Shown here piece by piece: positions 22,599 through 30,514 of a stretch of 35,507 nt of DNA (positions within the stretch are counted from its first letter, which is position 1; every line of letters begins with the position of its first letter). Below the pieces are notes generated by a model. That model was given only the letters and a program-made list of their open reading frames with translations, was not told where the DNA came from and searched no databases. Both the position numbers and the translations under genes were made by a program. Origin of the DNA: Mollicutes bacterium Phil14 (GTDB lineage Bacteria; Bacillota_I; Bacilli_A; ML615J-28; CAG-698); contig MSHB01000025.1 of NCBI GenBank assembly GCA_001940985.1, forward strand, positions 1 through 35,507, given 5' to 3'.

Positions 22599-25319
22599 AT
22601 GGAAGAAAAAAAGATAGAGGAAGGTGTTCCTAGCAAAGAAGAAATTAAGGAAGTTTCTCCTAAAACAACAAGAAAAACGACTAAAAAGACAAGTACTAAA
22701 ACTAAAACTTCAGGAAAGCCTAAGTCTCAAAATGTTGAAGTGATATCATTAGATTTAAATGATGATAGTCATGAAGAAGAAGCAAAACATAAAAAACAAC
22801 TTTCTGAAGAAGCTAAGAGTGAAGCACTTTTATATGAACTAAAGAAGAAAGAAACAATTGATACTGTTAATCCAGTAAAAGAAGAAAAAAGTGAAGAAAT
22901 TGAAAAAGATGAGGAAATAGTATTAGAAGATTCAATTCCTAGATATTATGATACGCCTATTACAGAAGGACTAACTGATGAAATAGTTGAGGCGAGAAAA
23001 TCATTGGGTCTTGTTAATAGCACTGGAGAAGAAAAAGGTAAATCAATTCCAGCCATCATTTTTTCTAACATTTTCACTTTCTTCAATATGTTATATTTTG
23101 TTATTGCTGCTATATTGATTATATTTAAAAGCTATAACAATTTAGGATTTTTGCCATTAATCTTTGCTAATTTAGCAATAGGTATATTCCAAGAAATTAG
23201 AGCAAAAATAACAGTTGAAAAAATGACCCTTCTTTCTGCGCCTACAGCTACTGTTATTAGAAATGGCGTTAAGTTAGAGATTCCAGTTAATGAGATAGTA
23301 CTAGATGATATTATTTTCTTTTCTTCTGGTAAACAAATATGTTCAGATAGCATAGTTGTGGAAGGTAGTATTGAAGTTAATGAATCTTTACTAACTGGTG
23401 AAAGTGATGCAATTGTAAAAAACAAAGGATCACAACTTTATTCTGGAAGTTTTGTTACAAGTGGTTTGTGCGTAGCTAGAGTAGATAAAGTAGGTAAAGA
23501 TAACTACATCGAAAGATTATCTGCTGATGCTAAAAAATATAGTGCTCCTAAATCTGAATTGCTAAATACATTAAGAAATATAATTAAATTTATTTCAATA
23601 ATAATTATTCCGATTACAGCTCTATATTTAATTAGTGCTGGTGTGTTAAATGATTTTAGTAGAGAAAACTTATCTAAAATTATACCAGAAACAGCTTACA
23701 TTATACTAGCTATGATTCCTGCTGGACTATTTTTACTAACAAGTTTAGCGTTATTTGCTGGTGTAATAAGACTTGCAAAAAATAAAACGTTGGTACAAGA
23801 ACTATATTGTATTGAAATGTTAGCAAGAGTAGATGTATTGTGTTTAGATAAAACTGGTACTATTACTGATGGTACTATGAGAGTTTGTGATTGCATAGAA
23901 GTTAAGAATTATACTGATTATACAATTAGAGAAATAGTTGGTTCCATGATGTCAGCCCTTGAAGATAGAAATCCAACTAGTGATGCTTTAGTAAAATATT
24001 TCGATGTAAATAATGTATTGACACCTGTTAGTACTATTCCTTTTTCTTCAAAAAGAAAATATAGTGCTGTTACTTTTGCTGGTGAAGGAACTTTTATTTT
24101 AGGAGCTCCTGAATTTGTATTAAGAGAAGGATACGAAATAGTTAGAACAAAAGTCGAAAGGTTTGCTAAACAAGGTTGTCGTGTCTTGGTTTTAGGTCAT
24201 GCCACAAACAAAAACAAAGATGGTGAATTGCCAAAAACTGTTAAAGCGATTGCTCTTATTGTTATCCAAGATCATATTCGTGATGATGCAAGCGATACAA
24301 TTGACTTTTTCAAAAACAACGGTGTTGATGTTAAAGTAATAAGTGGAGATAATCCTGAGACTGTATCTGAAATTGCTAAAAGAGTTGGTGTTGAAGGCGC
24401 TGAAAGGTATATAAGTTTATTTGGATTAACTGATGATGAAGTTAGAGAATCAATATTTGAGTATACTGTTTTTGGTAGGGTTACACCTAATCAAAAGAAA
24501 ATTATAGTTCAAGAATTGAAAGCACATAAAAAAACCGTAGCAATGACTGGCGATGGTGTAAATGATATTTTAGCTTTGAAAGAAGCAGATTGCAGTATTG
24601 CTATGGCTAGTGGTAGTGAAGCAACAAGATATGTATCTCATTTAGTTTTAATGGATTCAAATTTTGCTTCAATGCCAAAAGTAGTTAATGAAGGCCGAAG
24701 AGTTATAAATAACATTCAAAAAAGTTCGGCATTATATTTAACTAAAAACTTATTTGCTATTTTATTAGCTATAATGTATATAATAATAGGTTTTAAAACA
24801 AACGGTGGTTATCGTTGGCCGTTTGAGGCTACACATTTCTATTTGATAGAATGGTTCATTTTAGGATTTGCCACAACTTGTTTGTCATTACAACCAAATA
24901 ATGATATCATTAAAGGTAAATTTTTATCTAACGTAATTAGAGGAATTTTACCAGCAGCTGTTACAATATTGTTATTCAATTTAATATTGTATTTCTTGAA
25001 AGATATCCCTGGTTTTGAAGTTTTAATTGATGATAAAGATGCTTTTGTTACTATTGCTTCTATAGTAAATACTACAGTAATGTTAGTTACTTTCTATGAT
25101 GCATGTCGACCATTTAACTGGTTTAGAAAAATAGTTTTCTCATCAACAATTGTAATTATATTATTAGCTGTTGCTTTTAAACCAATGACATTTGGTATTG
25201 ATTTTGGAGCAATTAATAATGTTACTTCTATATTATTGTTAGTTGTATTATTACAATTCGTTCATCCAATGATGATGGGTGTATCATATATCTTTAAGAA
25301 ATTGAGAATAATAAGATAA
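22599..25319 (+). CDS. P-type cation-transporting ATPase, CtpE-like
   Basis: The 906-residue protein pumps a cation using ATP. It has the dephosphorylation loop LTGES (about residue 265), phosphorylation motif DKTGTIT (Asp about 417) and hinge TGDGVNDILALKEAD (from about 650). About ten hydrophobic segments start near residue 150 and cluster at the C-terminus. The LTDEIVEARKSLGLVN start of the core and the segment around AIGIFQEIRAKITVEK resemble the CtpE-like group, whose mycobacterial member is reported to take up calcium; the substrate here remains a guess. Unusual is a roughly 120-residue cytoplasmic extension rich in Lys, Thr and Glu (TTRKTTKKTSTKTKTSGK near residues 23-40) with no metal-binding motif. 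Single-gene transcript, GGTGGG ribosome-binding site. Confidence 0.9.
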   Translation: MEEKKIEEGVPSKEEIKEVSPKTTRKTTKKTSTKTKTSGKPKSQNVEVISLDLNDDSHEEEAKHKKQLSEEAKSEALLYELKKKETIDTVNPVKEEKSEEIEKDEEIVLEDSIPRYYDTPITEGLTDEIVEARKSLGLVNSTGEEKGKSIPAIIFSNIFTFFNMLYFVIAAILIIFKSYNNLGFLPLIFANLAIGIFQEIRAKITVEKMTLLSAPTATVIRNGVKLEIPVNEIVLDDIIFFSSGKQICSDSIVVEGSIEVNESLLTGESDAIVKNKGSQLYSGSFVTSGLCVARVDKVGKDNYIERLSADAKKYSAPKSELLNTLRNIIKFISIIIIPITALYLISAGVLNDFSRENLSKIIPETAYIILAMIPAGLFLLTSLALFAGVIRLAKNKTLVQELYCIEMLARVDVLCLDKTGTITDGTMRVCDCIEVKNYTDYTIREIVGSMMSALEDRNPTSDALVKYFDVNNVLTPVSTIPFSSKRKYSAVTFAGEGTFILGAPEFVLREGYEIVRTKVERFAKQGCRVLVLGHATNKNKDGELPKTVKAIALIVIQDHIRDDASDTIDFFKNNGVDVKVISGDNPETVSEIAKRVGVEGAERYISLFGLTDDEVRESIFEYTVFGRVTPNQKKIIVQELKAHKKTVAMTGDGVNDILALKEADCSIAMASGSEATRYVSHLVLMDSNFASMPKVVNEGRRVINNIQKSSALYLTKNLFAILLAIMYIIIGFKTNGGYRWPFEATHFYLIEWFILGFATTCLSLQPNNDIIKGKFLSNVIRGILPAAVTILLFNLILYFLKDIPGFEVLIDDKDAFVTIASIVNTTVMLVTFYDACRPFNWFRKIVFSSTIVIILLAVAFKPMTFGIDFGAINNVTSILLLVVLLQFVHPMMMGVSYIFKKLRIIR

Positions 25320-25327
25320 AAAATATT

Positions 25328-25354
25328 AATCTGACTATACTTAGTCAGATTTTT
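25328..25354 (+). terminator. Intrinsic terminator after P-type ATPase gene
   Basis: AATCTGACTA (25328-25337) and TAGTCAGATT (25342-25351) form a perfect 10-bp stem with loop TACT, followed by T. Confidence 0.92.
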
Positions 25355-25384
25355 AAATCATTTAAATAAAAAAATAAAAAATGA

Positions 25385-25413
25385 TTGCTTTTTTAGATAA
25401 AAAGTAGTATAAT
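25385..25413 (+). promoter_or_regulatory. Sigma-A promoter for rpsF-ssb-rpsR
   Basis: TTGCTT (25385-25390), 17 bp, TATAAT (25408-25413). Transcription would begin near 25420, giving a leader of about 60 nt. Confidence 0.78.
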
Positions 25414-25419
25414 ATGTCT

Positions 25420-25479
25420 GTTGAGTTAATACTCATCCTTGCCTTAAAAAAGGCCAATAGACCAAAAGGAGGTGCCGAT
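25420..25479 (+). promoter_or_regulatory. rpsF leader, candidate S6:S18 autoregulatory RNA
   Basis: Two small hairpins are visible: TGAGT/ACTCA (25422-25426 with 25431-25435) and GCCTT/AAGGC (25441-25445 with 25450-25454). After them comes GGAGGTGCCG just before the rpsF start. S6:S18 is known to bind a structured leader with a conserved CCG in many bacteria, and the CCG here (25475-25477) overlaps the ribosome-binding region. Placement fits; the fold has not been computed. Confidence 0.4.
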
Positions 25480-25761
25480 ATGAAACAATATACAGGTATG
25501 TATATCATTCGCCCAACATTAGCTGAAGAAGGAATTAAAGCCGTAATCGCAGATGTTGAAAAAGTTTTTACTGATCGTGGTGGTAAAATCTTAGAAGTTA
25601 ATGAATGGGGTATGAAAGACTTAGCTTATGAAATCGAAGATTTCAAAAAAGGTTACTATGTAAAATTCTTAGTTGAAGCTGGTAACGATGCTGTTGAAGA
25701 ATATGACCGTGTATGTAATATCAAAGAAGATATTATTAGACATATTTTAGTTAAGGAATAA
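25480..25761 (+). CDS. rpsF: 30S ribosomal protein bS6
   Basis: The 93-residue protein is the normal length for S6, with the characteristic YTGMYIIRPTLAEEG start and the WGMKDLAYEIEDFKKGYYV core. It forms a dimer with S18 on the platform of the 30S subunit. The ATG at 25480 is preceded by AAAGGAGGT. The reading frame is open to 25414, but that part begins inside the promoter and cannot be coding. First gene of the rpsF-ssb-rpsR operon. Confidence 0.97.
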   Translation: MKQYTGMYIIRPTLAEEGIKAVIADVEKVFTDRGGKILEVNEWGMKDLAYEIEDFKKGYYVKFLVEAGNDAVEEYDRVCNIKEDIIRHILVKE

Positions 25762-25784
25762 TTATAAATAATAAGAGGGAAATT

Positions 25785-26252
25785 ATGAACAAAGTTATTT
25801 TAATTGGAAGATTAGTAAAAGATCCAGAACTTCGTCGTACAAATACTGATATTCCTGTTGTGCAATTTACTTTAGCAGTAAATAGAAATTTTGCAGGAAA
25901 AGGACAAGAAAGACAAGCTGATTTTATTAGTTGTGTGGCTTGGAGAAATTTGGCTGAAAACTTAGCTAGATTTATGAAAAAGGGTAGTCAAATTGCGGTA
26001 GAAGGACAATTACAAGTTCGTAATTTTGAAGATGCTGGTGGCGTAAGAAGATATGTCACTGAAGTTATTTGTGATAATATCCATTTCTTAGAATCAAAGA
26101 ATTCTAGAAGTAATGATAGTTTTTCAGGATATAGTGATATTAATCAATATGATATACCTGAAGCGAAACAAAAAGAAAATGTTTCAGAAGAAGATCCATT
26201 TAAAGATATCCAAAGTGCTTTTGGAGTATCTAATGATGATTTACCATTCTAA
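25785..26252 (+). CDS. ssb: Single-stranded DNA-binding protein
   Basis: The 155-residue protein has an N-terminal OB fold (MNKVILIGRLVKDPELRRT, residues 1-19; WRNLAENLARFMKKGSQIAVEGQLQVRNF in the middle), a short low-complexity linker and the conserved acidic tip DDLPF. The tip recruits replication and repair proteins. It binds single-stranded DNA as a tetramer. It sits between rpsF and rpsR, as usual in Firmicutes. Confidence 0.97.
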   Translation: MNKVILIGRLVKDPELRRTNTDIPVVQFTLAVNRNFAGKGQERQADFISCVAWRNLAENLARFMKKGSQIAVEGQLQVRNFEDAGGVRRYVTEVICDNIHFLESKNSRSNDSFSGYSDINQYDIPEAKQKENVSEEDPFKDIQSAFGVSNDDLPF

Positions 26253-26269
26253 AATAGGAGGAAAGAAAA

Positions 26270-26494
26270 ATGGCAGGTTTTCGTGCAAAAAGGAAAAAAA
26301 GCTGTTATTTTACAGATAATAAAGTAGAAAAAATTGATTGGACAGATTATGAATTATTAAGAAGATTTGTATCTGACCGCGGCAAAATTCTTCCACGTCG
26401 TGTGACTGGAACTAAAGCTATATATCAAAGAGAATTGGCAGTAGCAATTAAACGTGCTCGTCATATGGCTTTATTACCATTCGTAAGAGAATAG
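26270..26494 (+). CDS. rpsR: 30S ribosomal protein bS18
   Basis: The 74-residue protein matches S18 throughout: [33 protein letters not shown] and [12 protein letters not shown]. It binds S6. AGGAGG lies before the ATG, 17 nt after the ssb stop. Last gene of the operon. Confidence 0.97.
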   Translation: MAGFRAKRKKSCYFTDNKVEKIDWTDYELLRRFVSDRGKILPRRVTGTKAIYQRELAVAIKRARHMALLPFVRE

Positions 26495-26506
26495 TTTAAA
26501 AATAAT

Positions 26507-26535
26507 TGACTTTGTGTTAAACAAAGTCATTTTTT
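26507..26535 (+). terminator. Intrinsic terminator after rpsR
   Basis: TGACTTTGT (26507-26515) and ACAAAGTCA (26521-26529) form a 9-bp stem with a 5-nt loop, followed by six T. Confidence 0.92.
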
Positions 26536-26586
26536 ATTTATAATGCATTTTTTAAAGAGCAATTTTTATATAATTATAGTTATAGA

Positions 26587-26629
26587 TTTTTAAAAAAAGA
26601 AATACTTGTTAGATATCTTTTTTTAAAAA
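26587..26629. repeat. 14-bp perfect inverted repeat in intergenic region
   Basis: TTTTTAAAAAAAGA (26587-26600) and TCTTTTTTTAAAAA (26616-26629) are exact inverted copies around a 15-nt loop. It is composed almost entirely of A/T and lies about 40 bp before the gdpP promoter. It could be a weak secondary terminator on either strand or a protein-binding or bent-DNA element; no specific function can be assigned. Confidence 0.5.
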
Positions 26630-26667
26630 AAGAGTAATTAATGGCGATTTATTTTAAATAGAAATAT

Positions 26668-26696
26668 TTTACATTTATTATTGATTGTGTTATAAT
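26668..26696 (+). promoter_or_regulatory. Sigma-A promoter for the gdpP-rplI-dnaB operon
   Basis: TTTACA (26668-26673), 17 bp, TATAAT (26691-26696). The start codon at 26715 is very close, so the leader is only about 12 nt, just enough for AGGTGA. Confidence 0.75.
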
Positions 26697-26714
26697 ATTA
26701 TATAGGTGAAAGAA

Positions 26715-29153
26715 ATGAAAAGATTATATAATTTTCGAAAATCAATGATTGCTCTTGCCGTTATTTGTGCAGGGTTCTTGTTATATTCTTTATTGATAAA
26801 ACAAGTGAATAAGTATTTAACATATGCATCTATTTTTTTGTTAGGTATATTTTTAACTTTGATATTTAATTCAATATTTCAAAATAATATTATGAAAAGA
26901 ACAAACTGGTTAGAAAATCGTCTAAAGTTATGGAATTCAATATCTTATAAGGTAAAACTAGCTGGTGAAAAATCATTTAGTGATATGCCTCTTGGTATAA
27001 TTGTATTTAATGATAAGAAAAAAATTGAATGGGCAAATGATTATGCTAAGAGTATTTTTTTAAGTGATTTAGTCGAAAGAGAAATAGTTAATATGAATAA
27101 GGATTTATACAATAAAATTTTGCTGTATGATACTTTTGATATTGATTTATATGGTAAAATCTTTAGTTGTACTCTTTTAAGAGATGACAATATATTATTC
27201 ATGTTAGATAAAACTGATTTAAAAAGTTTAGAAAGAAAATATGATGATAGAACTTTAGGAATAGGTATTATTAATTTGGATAATCTTGACCAAGCTTTGA
27301 ATGTATTAGATTCTCAAGAAAAGACATTGCATATTAGTAATATTATGGGAATAATAGCCGCTTGGTGTGACTATCATCAAATTTATTTACGTGGTTATAG
27401 TGAAGAACAATATTTAATTATTATGGATAAGACTCAAGTTAATGAATTAGCAAATGAAAAATTTAAATTACTTGATGATGTTCGTGAGTATTGCACAAAG
27501 GAAAATTTAAGAATTACAGTCTCAATTGGATTGGCTTGTGAGTATTGTCCTATACTTAATTTAACTGCACTTGCAGAAGAACAATTGATGTTAGCACTAA
27601 ATAGAGGCGGAAATCAAGTTGTTGTTTATATAGATGGTAATATTAGTTACTATGGTGGAAAGACAAATAGTATTGAAAATAGATCACCAATATATGTGCG
27701 TGTAAAAACTGAAGACTTAGTTGATTTAGCAAAAGAATCAAGCAGTGTATATGTTATGGCGCATACTGCAACTGATGCTGATGCATTTGGTGCATCTATT
27801 GCTATGACAAAGTTAATTAGATCATTAGATAAAGAATGTTACATTGTTTTTGATGAAAAGAAAATAGATCAAACTGTAAATATAGTTTATAATGAGATTT
27901 GTAGAGAACATCTTAATTTGATGGATATGTTCGTATCACCACGTGAAGCATTAAATAGTATGGATGAAAATTCATTACTTATTATTGTTGATTGTCAATA
28001 TGAACAAATGCTTATTGATGAAAGAGTGTATAGAAGAGCAAGACGAGTGGCTATCTTAGACCATCATCGCCGTAGTAATAATGCGATTAATGAATATTTG
28101 TTTTTATATAATCAGACATCAGCATCATCTACTGTTGAGTTAGTAATTGAGATGTATGATTTTTTAGAAAAAGAAGTAGAGCTTACTCCAATGGAAGCAT
28201 CACTTATGTTACTAGGAGTAATTGTTGATACATCAAATCTTATGTATAGAACATCTTATCGTACTTATAATGTTTTAGGTAAACTACAAATGAAAGGTGC
28301 AGAAATTGCCAAAGTACAAAGATTCTTACGTGAAAACTTTGATAAATATGTAGAACGAATGACAATCTTGGGCAATATGGAAATTATTGATGGTAAATAT
28401 GGTATTGCTGTTTGCCCAGAAGAAGATATTCACCAAAGACAATTCTTGGCAAAGATTGCTGATAATGTAATAACAGTAAATACAATTAAGGCAGCATTTT
28501 GTATTGGTAGAATTGCTGATAATGAAATTGGTATTAGTGCTAGAAGCTTAGATGAAGCGAATGTACAGACAATAATGGAAAAACTTGGTGGTGGTGGACA
28601 TTTTAATAATGCTGCTTGCCAAATAACTGATATTACTCTTGAAGAAGCTAAAGAGAGATTAATAGAAGTCTTAAAAAATAATGATAGTGGAGAAAATGAG
28701 AATATGAAAGTAATTTTAATTAATGATGTTAAAGGAAAAGGAAAATCTGGCGATATTATTGATATTCCTTCTGGTCATGCAAATTATTTGATTAAAGCAA
28801 AACAAGCAGTTTTAGCTACAGCTGATAATATTAAATTATTAGAAGCCGAAAATGAACGTGAAAAAGAAGAAGCAGAAAAGAATTTGCAAGAAATGAGAAA
28901 ATTAAAAGATGTTATTGAAAAATCACCAATTAACATTTCTGTTAGGGTTGGTAAAGAAGGCAAATTGTTTGGTACAGTTAGTACAAAACAAATTGTCGAA
29001 GAATATAAAAATCAATATAATATTTCTTTAGATAAGAGAAAAATATTACATGAAAAGGAAATTGATGCTTTAGGTACGTATAAAATTCCTATTCAATTAC
29101 ATAAGGATGTTTTAGCTACTATTACTCTTAATGTTGTTGAGAAGGAGAACTAA
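26715..29153 (+). CDS. gdpP: Cyclic-di-AMP phosphodiesterase GdpP read in one frame with ribosomal protein L9
   Basis: The single 812-residue frame joins two proteins normally separate. Residues 1-655 are GdpP: two membrane helices (about 8-28, 33-53), a PAS-like region, a degenerate GGDEF domain ending LNRGGNQVVVY, then the DHH/DHHA1 phosphodiesterase. The DHH part shows AHTATDADAFG (about 349), LDHHRRS (about 449) and GGGGHFNNAA (about 624). It hydrolyses the second messenger c-di-AMP at the membrane. From residue 664 the frame is a complete ribosomal protein L9. The ATG at 26715 follows AGGTGA; the GTG at 26706 overlaps that site. Gene order gdpP-rplI-dnaB is standard in Firmicutes, but as separate genes. 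At 28673-28678 an A6 tract precedes TAA TGA TAG in the -1 frame, so the fusion may be bypassed by slippage, or may reflect a one-base error. Confidence 0.9.
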   Translation: MKRLYNFRKSMIALAVICAGFLLYSLLIKQVNKYLTYASIFLLGIFLTLIFNSIFQNNIMKRTNWLENRLKLWNSISYKVKLAGEKSFSDMPLGIIVFNDKKKIEWANDYAKSIFLSDLVEREIVNMNKDLYNKILLYDTFDIDLYGKIFSCTLLRDDNILFMLDKTDLKSLERKYDDRTLGIGIINLDNLDQALNVLDSQEKTLHISNIMGIIAAWCDYHQIYLRGYSEEQYLIIMDKTQVNELANEKFKLLDDVREYCTKENLRITVSIGLACEYCPILNLTALAEEQLMLALNRGGNQVVVYIDGNISYYGGKTNSIENRSPIYVRVKTEDLVDLAKESSSVYVMAHTATDADAFGASIAMTKLIRSLDKECYIVFDEKKIDQTVNIVYNEICREHLNLMDMFVSPREALNSMDENSLLIIVDCQYEQMLIDERVYRRARRVAILDHHRRSNNAINEYLFLYNQTSASSTVELVIEMYDFLEKEVELTPMEASLMLLGVIVDTSNLMYRTSYRTYNVLGKLQMKGAEIAKVQRFLRENFDKYVERMTILGNMEIIDGKYGIAVCPEEDIHQRQFLAKIADNVITVNTIKAAFCIGRIADNEIGISARSLDEANVQTIMEKLGGGGHFNNAACQITDITLEEAKERLIEVLKNNDSGENENMKVILINDVKGKGKSGDIIDIPSGHANYLIKAKQAVLATADNIKLLEAENEREKEEAEKNLQEMRKLKDVIEKSPINISVRVGKEGKLFGTVSTKQIVEEYKNQYNISLDKRKILHEKEIDALGTYKIPIQLHKDVLATITLNVVEKEN
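28673..28687 (+). other. A6 slippage-prone tract followed by three stop codons in the -1 frame
   Basis: In the fusion frame the codons read TTA AAA AAT AAT GAT. The heptamer A AAA AAT (28673-28679) fits the X XXY YYZ form of bacterial -1 frameshift sites. After a -1 slip the next codons are TAA TGA TAG (28679-28687). A polymerase or sequencing insertion of one A has the same effect. Either way GdpP would end right after its DHHA1 domain. Confidence 0.6.
28704..29153 (+). CDS. rplI: Ribosomal protein bL9 module, possible internal start
   Basis: The last 149 codons of the fusion frame are a full-length L9, the same length as in E. coli and B. subtilis. It has the rRNA-binding N-domain MKVILINDVKGKGKSGDIID...GHANYLI, the long connecting helix (about residues 41-75) and the C-domain. 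An in-frame ATG at 28704 has GGAG (28689-28692) 11 nt upstream, so free L9 could be made by internal initiation or re-initiation after the stops at 28679. Ribosomes need one L9 each, far more than the amount of a membrane signalling enzyme, which makes separate production likely. This is inference. Confidence 0.72.
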   Translation: MKVILINDVKGKGKSGDIIDIPSGHANYLIKAKQAVLATADNIKLLEAENEREKEEAEKNLQEMRKLKDVIEKSPINISVRVGKEGKLFGTVSTKQIVEEYKNQYNISLDKRKILHEKEIDALGTYKIPIQLHKDVLATITLNVVEKEN

Positions 29154-30506
29154 ATGAAAGCAGTAGGAATACCATTTAGCCGAGAAGCTGAGTGTTATGT
29201 TCTTGGCGCAATGATGATTGAAAGTCGACTTGCTGATGAATTTTGCGGACGACTTGGTGAAGAACATTTTTATGTTGAAGAAAATAAAAAAGTTTATCGA
29301 GCAATACTAAACCTTTATGAAAACAGACAATTTGTTGATGTTGTTAGTGTTGGTGAAGAATTAAAAAAACTTCATTTACATGAAAGTGTTGGAGGAAATG
29401 ATTATTTAATAAAGTTAATAGATAGTATTCCTTCAATTGTAAATACTGAAGTATATGTTGATACGTTAGAAAAAAAAGAAATTGAAAGAGCTTTATATTA
29501 TGCCGCTCAAAAAATTAGCAAAGATATTTTAGATGGTGAAGAAGGATTTCAAGATCTTTTGGTAAGAGCAGAAAAAGATATTAATGATATAGTTAGTAAA
29601 CAAAGAACTTCTCCTTTAAAAGCTATTAGTACAGCTACTGAAGAAGTAATGAATCTAATAGAAGCTAATAAAAACAAGACTGAAGGAGATTTAATTGGAA
29701 TTAATACTGGTTTTGAAGAGTTGAATAATTATACTTATGGATTTCAACCTGGTGAATTAATAATTTTAGCAGCTCGTCCTGGTGTTGGTAAAAGTGCATT
29801 TGCTCTTAATGTTGCTTCAAAAGCTAGCGAAATTGATCGTTGCCATGTAGCGTTTTTCTCTTTAGAAATGGGAATTGATCAATTAGTTATGCGTCTTTTA
29901 AGTAGTTATTCAAATGTTCCACTTGGAAAAATTCGTCAAGGGAAAATGAATGAAAATGATACAGCTAAACTTCTTGCTGGTAAAAAGATTTTAGATGGAT
30001 TAAATTTATATTTAGATGAATCAACAACTACTAATATTGAAGATATAAAGGTAAAATGTCGTAAATATAAAAGAGAAGGAAAATTGGATTTTGTTGTAAT
30101 AGATTATTTACAATTGCTTACTGCTTCTAAAAAAGGAAGTAGATATGAAGAAGTTTCATATTTGTCAAGAGCGTTGAAGTTATTAGCAAGAGAATTAGAA
30201 GTTCCAGTATTGGCACTATCACAACTTTCTCGTGCTGTTGAAAAAGAAAAAAATGGTGATGAAAGTCGTAAACCAATGTTGTCAGATTTAAGAGAATCTG
30301 GAAGTATAGAACAAGATGCCGATATTGTTCTTTTCTTACATAATACTGGAAATAAGAGTGATGATACAAAATTCAGAAATAGAAAAACTGAATTAATAAT
30401 TGCTAAAAATAGACAAGGTATGACTGATTCTTTTTATCTTCAATTTCGTGGTGATTGTTCACAATTTGTTTCCCAAAATGCAATTAAAGAGAATAATAAA
30501 GAATAG
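29154..30506 (+). CDS. dnaB: Replicative DNA helicase
   Basis: The 450-residue protein has the DnaB layout: N-terminal primase-interacting domain (FSREAECYVLGAMMIESR... to about 100), a linker and a RecA-like ATPase domain. Walker A is ARPGVGKSA (about residues 207-215) and Walker B is DFVVIDYLQLL, followed by LSQLSRAVE and the arginine-rich DLRESGSIEQDAD segment. It unwinds DNA ahead of the replisome as a hexamer. It begins immediately after the L9 stop codon, with AAGGAG inside the end of the preceding gene, so it is translationally coupled. Called dnaC in Bacillus nomenclature. No intein or insertion. Confidence 0.97.
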   Translation: MKAVGIPFSREAECYVLGAMMIESRLADEFCGRLGEEHFYVEENKKVYRAILNLYENRQFVDVVSVGEELKKLHLHESVGGNDYLIKLIDSIPSIVNTEVYVDTLEKKEIERALYYAAQKISKDILDGEEGFQDLLVRAEKDINDIVSKQRTSPLKAISTATEEVMNLIEANKNKTEGDLIGINTGFEELNNYTYGFQPGELIILAARPGVGKSAFALNVASKASEIDRCHVAFFSLEMGIDQLVMRLLSSYSNVPLGKIRQGKMNENDTAKLLAGKKILDGLNLYLDESTTTNIEDIKVKCRKYKREGKLDFVVIDYLQLLTASKKGSRYEEVSYLSRALKLLARELEVPVLALSQLSRAVEKEKNGDESRKPMLSDLRESGSIEQDADIVLFLHNTGNKSDDTKFRNRKTELIIAKNRQGMTDSFYLQFRGDCSQFVSQNAIKENNKE

Positions 30507-30514
30507 GTGTTTAT

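Noticed and set aside
25414..25479. N-terminal extension of S6 from the open frame
   Set aside because: It starts directly after the -10 box, and the strong AAAGGAGGT and normal S6 length support 25480.
26113..26319. 68-codon plus-strand frame across the ssb/rpsR junction
   Set aside because: It overlaps the end of ssb and the start of rpsR in another frame, is Lys-rich and has no own ribosome-binding site.
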